Origin: Verrucomicrobiota bacterium
Lineage (GTDB): Bacteria > Verrucomicrobiota > Verrucomicrobiia > Opitutales > Opitutaceae
Assembly: GCA_023432225.1 (NCBI GenBank)
Contig: JAEYUW010000021.1
Coordinates: 110,407 to 174,406, forward strand
Reading direction: 5' to 3'
Length of the DNA: 64,000 nt
Shown here: one piece after another, positions 26,160 to 33,892 of the stretch
How positions within the stretch are numbered: position 1 is the stretch's first letter
How the letters are laid out: every line of letters starts with the position of its first letter
Notes under the pieces: model-generated
What the model saw: only the letters and a program-made list of their open reading frames with translations
The model's database searches: none
Told to the model about the DNA's origin: nothing
Translations under genes and position numbers: made by a program

Positions 26160-26190
26160 GGTGTTTGTAACGTATTATGTTACAAACACC
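26160..26190. terminator. TATTA-centred palindrome at the convergent ends of eamA and the pseudouridine synthase
   Basis: The perfect 12-bp arms GGTGTTTGTAAC/GTTACAAACACC enclose GTATTAT. With one mismatch the arms extend to 15 bp around a central T. The minus-strand gene's stop codon lies in the centre. Without a long T-tract it is a weak terminator, and it may instead belong to the palindrome set at 532, 27532 and 40728. Confidence 0.6.
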
Positions 26191-26750
26191 GACCGACGCT
26201 CCGCGGCGGTCAGTTCCCGCCAACGCCCCGAAGCGAGCGTGAGCGACTCGAGCGTCAGCGCGCCAATCCGCACCCGCACAAGGCGCAGCGTCGGATGCCC
26301 CACCGCGGCCGTCATGCGGCGCACCTGGCGGTTTTTTCCTTCGCTCAATTCCAGCGCGAGCCAGCAATCCGGCACGCTTTGCCGCACGCGAATCGGCGGA
26401 TCGCGCGGCGGCAGCGCCGGCGCCGGCTCCAGTCGCCGCACCGTGCACGGCTGCGTGCGATAGTCGCCGATGGTCACGCCGCGCGCGAGCTGCGCGAGCG
26501 CCGCGTCAGTCGGGATGCGCTCGACCTGCACCCAATATTCGCGCCGGTGACCGTGCACCGGATCGAGCAGCCGCGAGTTCAAACCGGCCTCGTCGCTCAG
26601 CAGCAGCAACCCCTCCGAGTCCGCATCGAGTCGTCCGAGTGCGTAAACGTTTTTCGGCAAGCCGAAATCCGCCAGCGTCCGCCACCGCGAGCCGGGCTCG
26701 GGCGTGAATTGCGACAGGACGCCGTAGGGTTTGTGTAGAGCGAGCAGCAT
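26175..26750 (-). CDS. RluE-type 23S rRNA pseudouridine synthase
   Basis: A 191-aa short RsuA/RluE-family enzyme lacking an N-terminal S4 domain. Start MLLALHKPYGVLSQF, the catalytic Asp motif in YALGRLDADSEGLLLLSD, and ELSEGKNRQVRRMTAAVGHP are diagnostic. By similarity to RluE it would modify U2457 of 23S rRNA, though RsuA-type specificity is hard to fix from sequence. The ATG at 26750 is preferred over an upstream start. The final codons (V-F-V-T-stop) are encoded by the left arm and centre of the palindrome at 26160-26190. Confidence 0.9.
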   Translation of the reverse strand: MLLALHKPYGVLSQFTPEPGSRWRTLADFGLPKNVYALGRLDADSEGLLLLSDEAGLNSRLLDPVHGHRREYWVQVERIPTDAALAQLARGVTIGDYRTQPCTVRRLEPAPALPPRDPPIRVRQSVPDCWLALELSEGKNRQVRRMTAAVGHPTLRLVRVRIGALTLESLTLASGRWRELTAAERRSVFVT

Positions 26751-26864
26751 TGCCCGGCATTCCGACGAGTTGCCGCAAAAAGTCACAAAAATTGTGCTCG
26801 AAGTGCCGCCGGGAACACGCGGCTATAGCCGCTCCACCCGGCAAACCGAAGCGCCGGATTCTTC

Positions 26865-28073
26865 GTGTTTTTCGTGGCCACTCCACCGACAACTCCGACC
26901 GTCCCGCAAATCTTCCTCGCCGCACTGCGCCTCGGCTGCACGTCGTTCGGCGGACCGATCGCGCACCTCGCCTACTTCCGACGCGACTACGTGGAGCGAC
27001 GCCGCTGGATCGACGAGCAACACTACGCCGACCTCGTCGCACTCTGCCAATTCCTTCCCGGACCCGCGAGCAGCCAGACCGGCTTCGGCCTCGGCTATCT
27101 GTGGCGCGGCTGGCCGGGCGGGCTCGCCGCGTGGCTCGGTTTCACACTGCCGTCCGCCGCGCTGATGATCGCCTTCGCGCTCGGCGCGGGAAAACTCAGC
27201 GCGCTGCTCGGCATCGGCTGGCTGCACGGTCTCAAGCTCGCCGCCGTGGCCGTCGTGGCGCAAGCGGTGCTCGCGATGTGGCGCTCGCTGGCCGCCCGGT
27301 GGGACAGCTCGCTCATCGTGGGACTCACCGCCGGCACCTTGGTTGCCGCGCCCCTCGCCGGCGTGCAGGTCGCGATGATCGGCTTCGGAGCGATCTTCGG
27401 GTTTCGCTATTTTCGCGGATTACCCCGCCCGACCGTCCGCCACGGGCCCGAGGTCGCAACACCTCGCCCTTTAGCGCGCAGCTTCGTCCTGCTTGCGCTC
27501 TTCTGCACGCTCCTCGTCGCGCTCCCGGCCCTTTTGCGTAATACGCAAAACTCCCCGCTGCTCGCGCTCGCGGATCAATGCTACCGCGCGGGCTCCCTCG
27601 TCTTCGGCGGCGGGCACGTCGTGCTGCCGCTGCTCGAGCGTGAGTTCGTCGCACCGGGCGGTCTCACGCCCGAACAATTCCTCGCCGGCTATGGCGCGGC
27701 GCAGGCGCTGCCGGGCCCGCTGTTCGCCTTCGCGACGTTTCTCGGCGCGAGCACGCACGGCGTCGCAGGCGGCATGTGGGCGACGCTCTGGATTTTTCTG
27801 CCCGGCCTGCTACTCGTCGCAGCCGTGCTTCCGTTCTGGCAAACGCTGCGGACGGACCCGCGCGCGCAAGCCGCGCTGCGCGGGGCGAACGCCGCCGTCG
27901 TCGGTCTGCTGCTCGCCGCGCTCATTCATCCAATCGGCACCGCCGCCCTCGGCGACTGGCGCGATGTCGCGCTCGCCGCCGCCGCGTTCGCCGCGCTGCT
28001 CGTCCCGCGCGTGCCGGCGTGGGCGGTGGTCGCCGCGTGCGCCACGGCAGGATTTCTTATGCGCAGCGCGTAG
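26865..28073 (+). CDS. chrA: Chromate transporter, two-domain ChrA type
   Basis: A 402-aa membrane protein with two homologous halves. The N-half has CTSFGGPIAHLAYFRRDYV and FLPGPASSQTGF. The C-half has SLVFGGGHVVLPLLEREFV and ALPGPLFAFATFLG. CHR-family proteins export chromate or related oxyanions and give resistance. The start is a GTG at 26865, with another GTG at 26874 possible. A perfect 9-bp palindrome (27532-27550) sits exactly in the linker codons between the halves. The copper-related genes start 72 bp downstream, but chrA is not a standard part of copper loci. Confidence 0.88.
   Translation: MFFVATPPTTPTVPQIFLAALRLGCTSFGGPIAHLAYFRRDYVERRRWIDEQHYADLVALCQFLPGPASSQTGFGLGYLWRGWPGGLAAWLGFTLPSAALMIAFALGAGKLSALLGIGWLHGLKLAAVAVVAQAVLAMWRSLAARWDSSLIVGLTAGTLVAAPLAGVQVAMIGFGAIFGFRYFRGLPRPTVRHGPEVATPRPLARSFVLLALFCTLLVALPALLRNTQNSPLLALADQCYRAGSLVFGGGHVVLPLLEREFVAPGGLTPEQFLAGYGAAQALPGPLFAFATFLGASTHGVAGGMWATLWIFLPGLLLVAAVLPFWQTLRTDPRAQAALRGANAAVVGLLLAALIHPIGTAALGDWRDVALAAAAFAALLVPRVPAWAVVAACATAGFLMRSA
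27532..27550. repeat. TATTA-centred palindrome inside chrA
   Basis: TTTTGCGTA-A-TACGCAAAA has perfect 9-bp arms around a single base. It encodes L-R-N-T-Q-N in the linker between the two ChrA halves. It has the same centre and GCGTA/TACGC inner arms as the pair at 532-607. Confidence 0.6.
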
Positions 28074-28145
28074 GACTTGATTTTAGTCAAGGTCCACCGC
28101 GAAACCGCTTGCGCCCCGCCGCCGCGCCACGCATTGCTGCCCGCG

Positions 28146-28523
28146 ATGCGTCGCCGATTTTCCACGTTCGCGCTGCTCTTCGCCTGGCTGTGTGCCAACG
28201 GCGCAGTGTGGAACGTGGTGCAGATGGTGGCTTGGGCAAAGATGTTTCACGACTACTCGGACGTGATGCCCGCGACGCAGGCGCTGCGCCTCACCTTCGA
28301 GGGCGAGGCCTGCAACCTCTGCCACATCGCGCAAGCCGCGCAGGACACCGCACGCGACCAACTGCCCGCCGACGCCCTCGGCGGCAGCGACCGCCTGCTG
28401 CTCGCTTTCCAAGCCACGCCTCCCGTCGTGGTGACGGCACCTGATTTCGCCTGGCCGGGCCTCGTTAACGAGGCCGGCCTCACGCGCACCGACACGGTGC
28501 CCGTGCCTCCGCCACGGGCCTGA
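28146..28523 (+). CDS. Small exported CxxCH protein preceding a copper receptor
   Basis: A 125-aa protein. It begins with a membrane or signal segment (FSTFALLFAWLCANGAVWNV), then has a conserved-looking helix and C56-N-L-C59-H60 (EACNLCH). The C-terminal 50 residues are Pro/Ala/Val-rich and lack obvious structure. A CxxC next to a histidine in an exported protein encoded upstream of an OprC-type receptor suggests periplasmic Cu(I) handling, by context and not by a known family. The ATG at 28146 is chosen because the upstream residues precede the signal-like segment. Confidence 0.65.
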   Translation: MRRRFSTFALLFAWLCANGAVWNVVQMVAWAKMFHDYSDVMPATQALRLTFEGEACNLCHIAQAAQDTARDQLPADALGGSDRLLLAFQATPPVVVTAPDFAWPGLVNEAGLTRTDTVPVPPPRA

Positions 28524-28648
28524 CGAAGCCCGCCTCCGTTCCACGCGACTGATCGACGCGCCCCTCGCGCGCGCGATTCCCAGCCTTCCCGCGTGCCTCC
28601 GCTCCGCGCCTTCGCGCGCGAGCATCGCTCCCATTTCTCCGCTTCGTC

Positions 28649-30730
28649 ATGCACTCCTTTTCCCGTCTTTCCGTTTTCCTTTCCCTCACAGCCCTCACCG
28701 CCACAGCGGCCGAGCCGTCCTCTCCACCCGCCCGCGAGCCTGCCGTCGAACTGACTCCGCTGGTCGTCACCGGCGCACGCACCGCGCAGCCGCTCGTCGT
28801 CACAACCGACCCGAAAGCTCCCGCCCAGCCCGTGCCCGCGCACGACGGCGCCGACGCCCTGAAAGCCGTGCCCGGCTTCGCCGTCATCCGCAAAGGCGGC
28901 ACCGATGGCGATCCCGTGCTCCGCGGCATGGCCGGCTCGCGCCTCGGCGTGCAGCTCGACGGCCAATGCATTTTCGGCGGCTGCGGCAATCGCATGGACC
29001 CGCCCACCGCCTACGTTTTTCCCGCCGCCTATGACCGCATCACGATCGTGAAGGGCCCGCAGTCCGTCCTCTACGGTCCGGGCAACAGCGCGGGCGTCGT
29101 CCTCTTCGAACGCACTTACCGCCGCCTCGCGCAAAACGAGTCAGCGCTCTTCGGCTCGCTCACCGGCGGCAGCGCCGGCCGCTTTGACGCCGTGGTCGAC
29201 GCCCGCACCGGCGCCCCGGACTGGCAGGTTCGCGCCACCGGCACCACGACCCGCGCCGACGACTACGAGGACGGCGCCGGCCGCGACGTGCACAGCGCCT
29301 ACCAGCGCTGGAGCGCCAACGCCGCGCTCGCGTGGACGCCCGACGCACTCACCTTCGTCGAACTTTCCGCCGCACGCAGTGACGGCGAAGCCGCCTACGC
29401 CGACCGAGCGATGGACGGCGTGAAATTCGCCCGCGACAACTACGCGTTGCGCCTCCGCCGCGAGCAACTCACCCCGCTCGTCGCCGCCGTCGAGCTGCGC
29501 GGGTTCCACAACTACGTCGACCACGTGATGGACAACTACTCGCTGCGCCCCTTCGCCGCGACGGCCATGATGCCGAATCCCTCCGTCTCGAATCCCGATC
29601 GCGAGACCGAGGGCGCCACGGCGCAGATCGAACTCACGCCCGCCGAATCGACGCGCCTCACGCTCGGCGCCGACGCGCAAGTGAACACGCACACGCTGCG
29701 CTCGACGATGAACGAGACCACCATGCCTTACGAAGCCAAGGCCCGCGTGCGCGACGCCCGCTTCGAACAGCGCGGCCTCTTCGGCGAAGCCGCCGTCACG
29801 CTCGCCGAGGGCCGCCGCGCCTACGCCGGCGCGCGCCTCGACCGCTGGGAAGCCACCGATAGCCGCACCAACGTCGCGCTCTCGATGATGAGCACCGCGC
29901 CGAATCCCTCCGCCGGTCGCACGCGCACGAGCGATCTCGCCAGCGGTTTCGCGCGCTACGAGCACGACCTCGGCTCCTGTTGCGACACCGTCACGCTCTT
30001 CGCCGGACTCGGCCGCACGCAGCGCTACCCGGATTACTGGGAGGCGATCAAGAACGAGAGCACGACGAGCGTGAGCGCCTTCGGCACACGCCCCGAGACC
30101 ACCACGCAGCTCGACGCCGGCGCGCTCGGCAAATTCGGCGCGTTCGAGTGGAGCGTCTCGCTCTTCGCCGCCGACATCGACGACTTCATCCTCGTCCAAA
30201 GTGGCTTTGCAAAACCGTCCGGCATGATGGGCACGCGCAGCGCCGTCGTCACCCGCAACATCGACGCCACCACTCGCGGCGGCGAGGCCTCGCTCGGTTG
30301 GCGTTTCGCGCGCGACTGGAAACTCGACGCCTCGCTCGCCTACGTGCGCGGCGAAAACGACACCGACGCGCGCCCGCTTCCCCAGCTCCCGCCGCTCGAG
30401 TCGCGCCTCGCCGTCGCTTACACGCAGCCGACTTGGTCGGCCGGCGCGCTCGTCCGCGCCGTCGCGCGGCAGGATCGCGTTGCGCTCAACCAGGGCAACA
30501 TCGTTGGCCAGGATTTGGGCGAGACCGCGGGTTTCGCTGTCTTCTCGCTCCACGGCAGCTGGAAACCCACCGCGCGCACGCGCCTCTCCGCCGGCGTCGA
30601 TAATCTCTTCGACCGCGCCTACGCGGAACACCTGAGCAAAGCCGGCGCGATGGTCTCCGGCTTCGTGCAGACGACGCGCGTCAACGAGCCCGGCCGCACG
30701 CTCTGGCTCAAATTCGACGTCTCGCTCTGA
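28649..30730 (+). CDS. TonB-dependent copper receptor (OprC-like)
   Basis: A 693-aa outer-membrane receptor. Signal peptide is followed by a TonB box-like region (VELTPLVVTGARTAQPLVV) and a plug domain with GTDGDPVLRGMAGSRLGVQL and CIFGGCGNRMDPPTAYVFP. The CGGC-like cysteine pair and the methionine-rich segments of the barrel (MMPNPSVSNP, MSTAPNPS) are typical of the TIGR01778 copper receptors. It ends in a barrel strand (LWLKFDVSL). OprC-type receptors take up Cu across the outer membrane using TonB energy. It is the first large gene of a plus-strand run to 35664. Confidence 0.9.
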   Translation: MHSFSRLSVFLSLTALTATAAEPSSPPAREPAVELTPLVVTGARTAQPLVVTTDPKAPAQPVPAHDGADALKAVPGFAVIRKGGTDGDPVLRGMAGSRLGVQLDGQCIFGGCGNRMDPPTAYVFPAAYDRITIVKGPQSVLYGPGNSAGVVLFERTYRRLAQNESALFGSLTGGSAGRFDAVVDARTGAPDWQVRATGTTTRADDYEDGAGRDVHSAYQRWSANAALAWTPDALTFVELSAARSDGEAAYADRAMDGVKFARDNYALRLRREQLTPLVAAVELRGFHNYVDHVMDNYSLRPFAATAMMPNPSVSNPDRETEGATAQIELTPAESTRLTLGADAQVNTHTLRSTMNETTMPYEAKARVRDARFEQRGLFGEAAVTLAEGRRAYAGARLDRWEATDSRTNVALSMMSTAPNPSAGRTRTSDLASGFARYEHDLGSCCDTVTLFAGLGRTQRYPDYWEAIKNESTTSVSAFGTRPETTTQLDAGALGKFGAFEWSVSLFAADIDDFILVQSGFAKPSGMMGTRSAVVTRNIDATTRGGEASLGWRFARDWKLDASLAYVRGENDTDARPLPQLPPLESRLAVAYTQPTWSAGALVRAVARQDRVALNQGNIVGQDLGETAGFAVFSLHGSWKPTARTRLSAGVDNLFDRAYAEHLSKAGAMVSGFVQTTRVNEPGRTLWLKFDVSL

Positions 30731-30750
30731 CCGCCCCCCTTCCCGACTTG

Positions 30751-30814
30751 GGGCCGCTCCGGCGTGAAGGACCACTTGTTCGTGTGGTTTTTCATAGGAG
30801 CGCCGGGGCGGCCC
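30751..30814 (+). promoter_or_regulatory. Nested hairpins between the copper receptor and cytochrome c genes
   Basis: The outer inverted repeat GGGCCGCTCCGGCG/CGCCGGGGCGGCCC (one mismatch) encloses an inner hairpin ACCAC..GTGGT, extended by G-T pairs and followed by TTTTT. The inner hairpin is terminator-like and the outer stem could compete with it. It lies in the 97-bp gap just before the cytochrome c gene. Attenuation is a guess. Confidence 0.45.
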
Positions 30815-30827
30815 TTCCCTTTTCGCC

Positions 30828-31340
30828 ATGAAAATTTTCCGCTCTTCCCTTTCCGCCACTCTCGTCACCGCGACGCTCACCTTGCTGGCGCTCGCCGCCT
30901 GCTCGCGTTCCGAGCCCGCCGCTCCGACCGACGCCACCGAATCCGCCGCTGACGCGCTCGCGCGCCAGATGCTCGCCGGCAAAAACGCGTTCACGCGCAC
31001 CTGCGCCACTTGCCACCAAGCCAACGGCCAAGGCGTGCCCGGCGTTTTTCCGCCGCTCGCCGGCTCATCGCTCGTCACGGCAACCGATCCCGGGAAAATC
31101 ATCCGCGCCACGCTGCACGGCCTCCAAGGACCCATCGAAGTCAACGGCCACACCTACAACAGCGTCATGCCCGCGCAGGGCCCGCTGCTGAACGACGCCG
31201 AACTCGCCGGCGCCCTCACCTACGCCCGCAACTCCTGGGGCAACGCCGCTCCCGCCGTCACCGCCGAACAGGTCTCCGTCATCCGCCTCACGGCGAAGCG
31301 CGACAAATTCTGGACCTGGGAAGAACTCAACGCGCGCTGA
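30828..31340 (+). CDS. Lipoprotein c-type cytochrome (mono-haem)
   Basis: A 170-aa protein with a lipobox at Cys25 (LALAAC). One haem c attachment motif C59-A-T-C62-H63 lies in a class I fold, with the axial Met probably in VMPAQGP. It is tethered to the outer face of a membrane. The sequence after the motif (QANGQGVPGVFPPLAGS) matches cytochromes of the alcohol-dehydrogenase or nitrite-reductase accessory type. It lies between two TonB-dependent receptors, so it could take part in metal redox (Cu(II)/Cu(I) or Fe) during uptake; this is inference. Confidence 0.88.
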   Translation: MKIFRSSLSATLVTATLTLLALAACSRSEPAAPTDATESAADALARQMLAGKNAFTRTCATCHQANGQGVPGVFPPLAGSSLVTATDPGKIIRATLHGLQGPIEVNGHTYNSVMPAQGPLLNDAELAGALTYARNSWGNAAPAVTAEQVSVIRLTAKRDKFWTWEELNAR

Positions 31341-31374
31341 ACCCAGCCGACCACTCACCACTCGCCCTTTCGTC

Positions 31375-33630
31375 ATGAAAAAATCCACGCTCACCTTTCT
31401 CTCGCTCCTCGCGCTGCTCGCCGCCACCGGCGCGCGCGCCCAAACCGCACCCGCGGCGCCCGCAGACGCCGCACCGAAACCCGACGTCGTCAAACTCGCC
31501 GAGTTCGAAGTCACCGCCGAACGGCAAAAGGACTTCTCGCTCCCGCTCGACTCCGCGCCGGCCACCGGCTCGCGCCTCGGCCTCGCCAACCGCGACCTGC
31601 CCGCCTCCGTCTCCATCGTTTCCCAAGAAGTGATGCAGCTCCGCGGCCTCCGCACCGCCGTCGAAGCGGTCGAAGCCGCCGTCGGCATGACCGGCGGCAC
31701 GCAATACGGCTCGATCCCGACCTTCTCCACGCGCGGCTTCGGCTCGAACAGCGTCAGCATCATGCGCGACGGCATCCGTCAGAACACCGCCTCGCAATCC
31801 TCGCGCACCGTCGACTCCTTCCTGCTCGACCGCGTCGAGATTCTCAAAGGCCCCGCCTCGCTCATGTTCGGCGAAGGCGCCATCGGCGGCGCGGTGAACT
31901 ACCTCTCAAAGGCACCCGCCGCGCGCGCCGGCGGCGAAGCCTTCGCCTCCATCGGCGCGTGGGACAGCTACCGTTACGGCCTCGGTTGGGGCGGCCCGCT
32001 CCCGCTGGGAAAAAAAGGCGCCGTCACCTCGCGCCTCGACTACTCGCACAACGAGACCGCCGGCTACGTCGACCGCAACGCCCAGCGTTACGACGGCCTC
32101 GCCGCCGCGCTCGGCTGGCAGGTCAACGACGCGCTGAAGCTCACCTTCAACACCACCGGCCTGAAGGACTGGAACGAATCCTACTACGGCAACCCGGTCG
32201 TCTACGACGGCGTCGTCAACACCACCGTCGCCAACTCGCCCGTCGAGGTCCGCGCCTTCAACAGCGCCACCGACCGCATGATCAACCCGCGCATCGATCC
32301 CGCCGCGCGTCGCACCAACTACAACATCCTCGATAACTACGCGAAGACCGAGAACACCTTCTCCCGCCTCCGCGCCGAGCTGCGCCTCTCGCCCGACTGG
32401 GAAATCCGCAACGAAGCCTACCTCGCCACGCAGCTGCTCAAGTGGCGCAACCTCGAGTCCAACACCTGGAACCCCGTCACGCAGCTCGTCACCCGCTCGT
32501 CGTTCCTCCACATCTACCGCGACGATCTCCTCTCCGGCAATCGCCTCGACGCGATCTACAAGGGCACCCTCGCCGGCCGGCCGAACCGCGTCATCGTCGG
32601 CGGCTTCTTCGAACGCAACAACCTCACGCGCGGCGGCACTCCCGCCGGCTACGCCACCACCGCCACGAGCGTCACCTTGCTCGATCCCGCCGAAACCTAC
32701 GGCCCCGGCGACGCGAACCGTTTCCTCAAAACCTCGCACGTCACGATCGACACGCTGGCGTTCTACCTCGAGGACGCCCTCGACCTCACGCCCGCGCTCA
32801 AACTCGTCGCCGGCCTCCGCCACGACACGATCGATCTTCAGCGCGACACGCTCGCCACGGCCACGACCGCCTTCGCCACCTACACGAAGAGCTACGCGCC
32901 GTGGACCGGCCGCGGCGGCCTCGTCTGGTCCGTCACGAAAGACCTGAACCTCTACGCCGCCTACAGCCGCGCCGCCGAACCCACGACGCAGCTCGTCTCG
33001 TTCACCGCCACGTCGAACGACTTCGCGCTTCAAACCGGCCGCCAATACGAGATCGGCCTCAAAGGCTCCCTGACCAAGCAGCTCGACGCCACGCTCGCGC
33101 TCTTCGACATCGAGAAGAACAACATCCTCGCCTCCACGCTCGACACCACCACCGGCACGCGCATCTCGCAGCAGATCGGCGCGCAAAACTCCCGCGGCGT
33201 CGAAGCCGCGCTCGCGTGGTCGCCCGCCGCCGGCTGGCGCCTCGAAGCCAACGCCGCGTGGACCGACGCGTGGTATGGCTCCTACGCCGAGAACCTCGGC
33301 ACCGGCGTCATCGACCGCACCGGCAACACGCCCTCGAACGTCCCCGAGTGGGTCCTCGGCTTCTTCGCCTCGAAGCGTTTCACGAATGGCGTGGCGCTCA
33401 ACGCCGCCGTGCGCCACGTCAGCGACCGCTTCGCCAACAACAACAACTCCGTCGTCGCCTCCGGCTACACCACGGTCGACGCCGGCGTGAGCTACACCTG
33501 GCGCCGCTTCGTCTTCAACCTCCGCAGCCGCAACCTCACCGATGCCGAATACGAACCCGTCGCCGGCACCACCATGCGCCGCCTCGCCGACCCGCGCAGC
33601 CTCGAGTTCTCGACCCGCGTCACATTCTGA
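31375..33630 (+). CDS. TonB-dependent siderophore-type receptor
   Basis: A 751-aa outer-membrane receptor with signal peptide (MKKSTLTFLSLLALLAATGARA). The TonB-box-like VKLAEFEVTAERQKD is followed by a plug domain with DLPASVSIVSQEVMQLRGL, TFSTRGFGSN and VEILKGPASLMFGEGAIGG. A 22-strand barrel closes with LADPRSLEFSTRVTF. It matches the TIGR01783 siderophore-receptor pattern. In this locus the ligand may be a copper or iron chelate; sequence alone does not say. It follows the cytochrome gene by 34 bp and precedes the beta-propeller gene after a 262-bp gap. Confidence 0.9.
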   Translation: MKKSTLTFLSLLALLAATGARAQTAPAAPADAAPKPDVVKLAEFEVTAERQKDFSLPLDSAPATGSRLGLANRDLPASVSIVSQEVMQLRGLRTAVEAVEAAVGMTGGTQYGSIPTFSTRGFGSNSVSIMRDGIRQNTASQSSRTVDSFLLDRVEILKGPASLMFGEGAIGGAVNYLSKAPAARAGGEAFASIGAWDSYRYGLGWGGPLPLGKKGAVTSRLDYSHNETAGYVDRNAQRYDGLAAALGWQVNDALKLTFNTTGLKDWNESYYGNPVVYDGVVNTTVANSPVEVRAFNSATDRMINPRIDPAARRTNYNILDNYAKTENTFSRLRAELRLSPDWEIRNEAYLATQLLKWRNLESNTWNPVTQLVTRSSFLHIYRDDLLSGNRLDAIYKGTLAGRPNRVIVGGFFERNNLTRGGTPAGYATTATSVTLLDPAETYGPGDANRFLKTSHVTIDTLAFYLEDALDLTPALKLVAGLRHDTIDLQRDTLATATTAFATYTKSYAPWTGRGGLVWSVTKDLNLYAAYSRAAEPTTQLVSFTATSNDFALQTGRQYEIGLKGSLTKQLDATLALFDIEKNNILASTLDTTTGTRISQQIGAQNSRGVEAALAWSPAAGWRLEANAAWTDAWYGSYAENLGTGVIDRTGNTPSNVPEWVLGFFASKRFTNGVALNAAVRHVSDRFANNNNSVVASGYTTVDAGVSYTWRRFVFNLRSRNLTDAEYEPVAGTTMRRLADPRSLEFSTRVTF

Positions 33631-33892
33631 TCATCCGTCGAACGCCCGCTTTGGAGGGCGCTGCTCCGTCAGCGCCGCGATCGTCCCGGCGGCGACAGAG
33701 CGCCGCCCTCCATTCGCTCGCGCCGCACCGCGAGGTTGCCGAATGCCTTCCAATCCCTATGCCACACCCGCCCTCGCCATCGCGCGTCCTCGCCATCACG
33801 CACAGTGCTCCAGCGAAAATCCCGCTGGAGTCCGACCTCGCCACGCTCCGCGCGGTGCCCGAGACGCGAACAACCACCGTCCTTCCACGCTC

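Noticed and set aside
29141..31153. 670-codon open frame on the minus strand opposite the copper receptor and cytochrome c
   Set aside because: Composition is the mirror of the GC-rich coding strand with no domain or start context; the plus-strand genes are certain.
31906..33417. 503-codon antisense frame opposite the second TonB receptor
   Set aside because: Gly/Arg/Glu-rich shadow translation with no recognisable fold.
28649..33630. Possible biosynthetic cluster for a copper chelator (methanobactin-like)
   Set aside because: No precursor peptide, MbnB/MbnC-type or NRPS genes are seen in or next to the locus.
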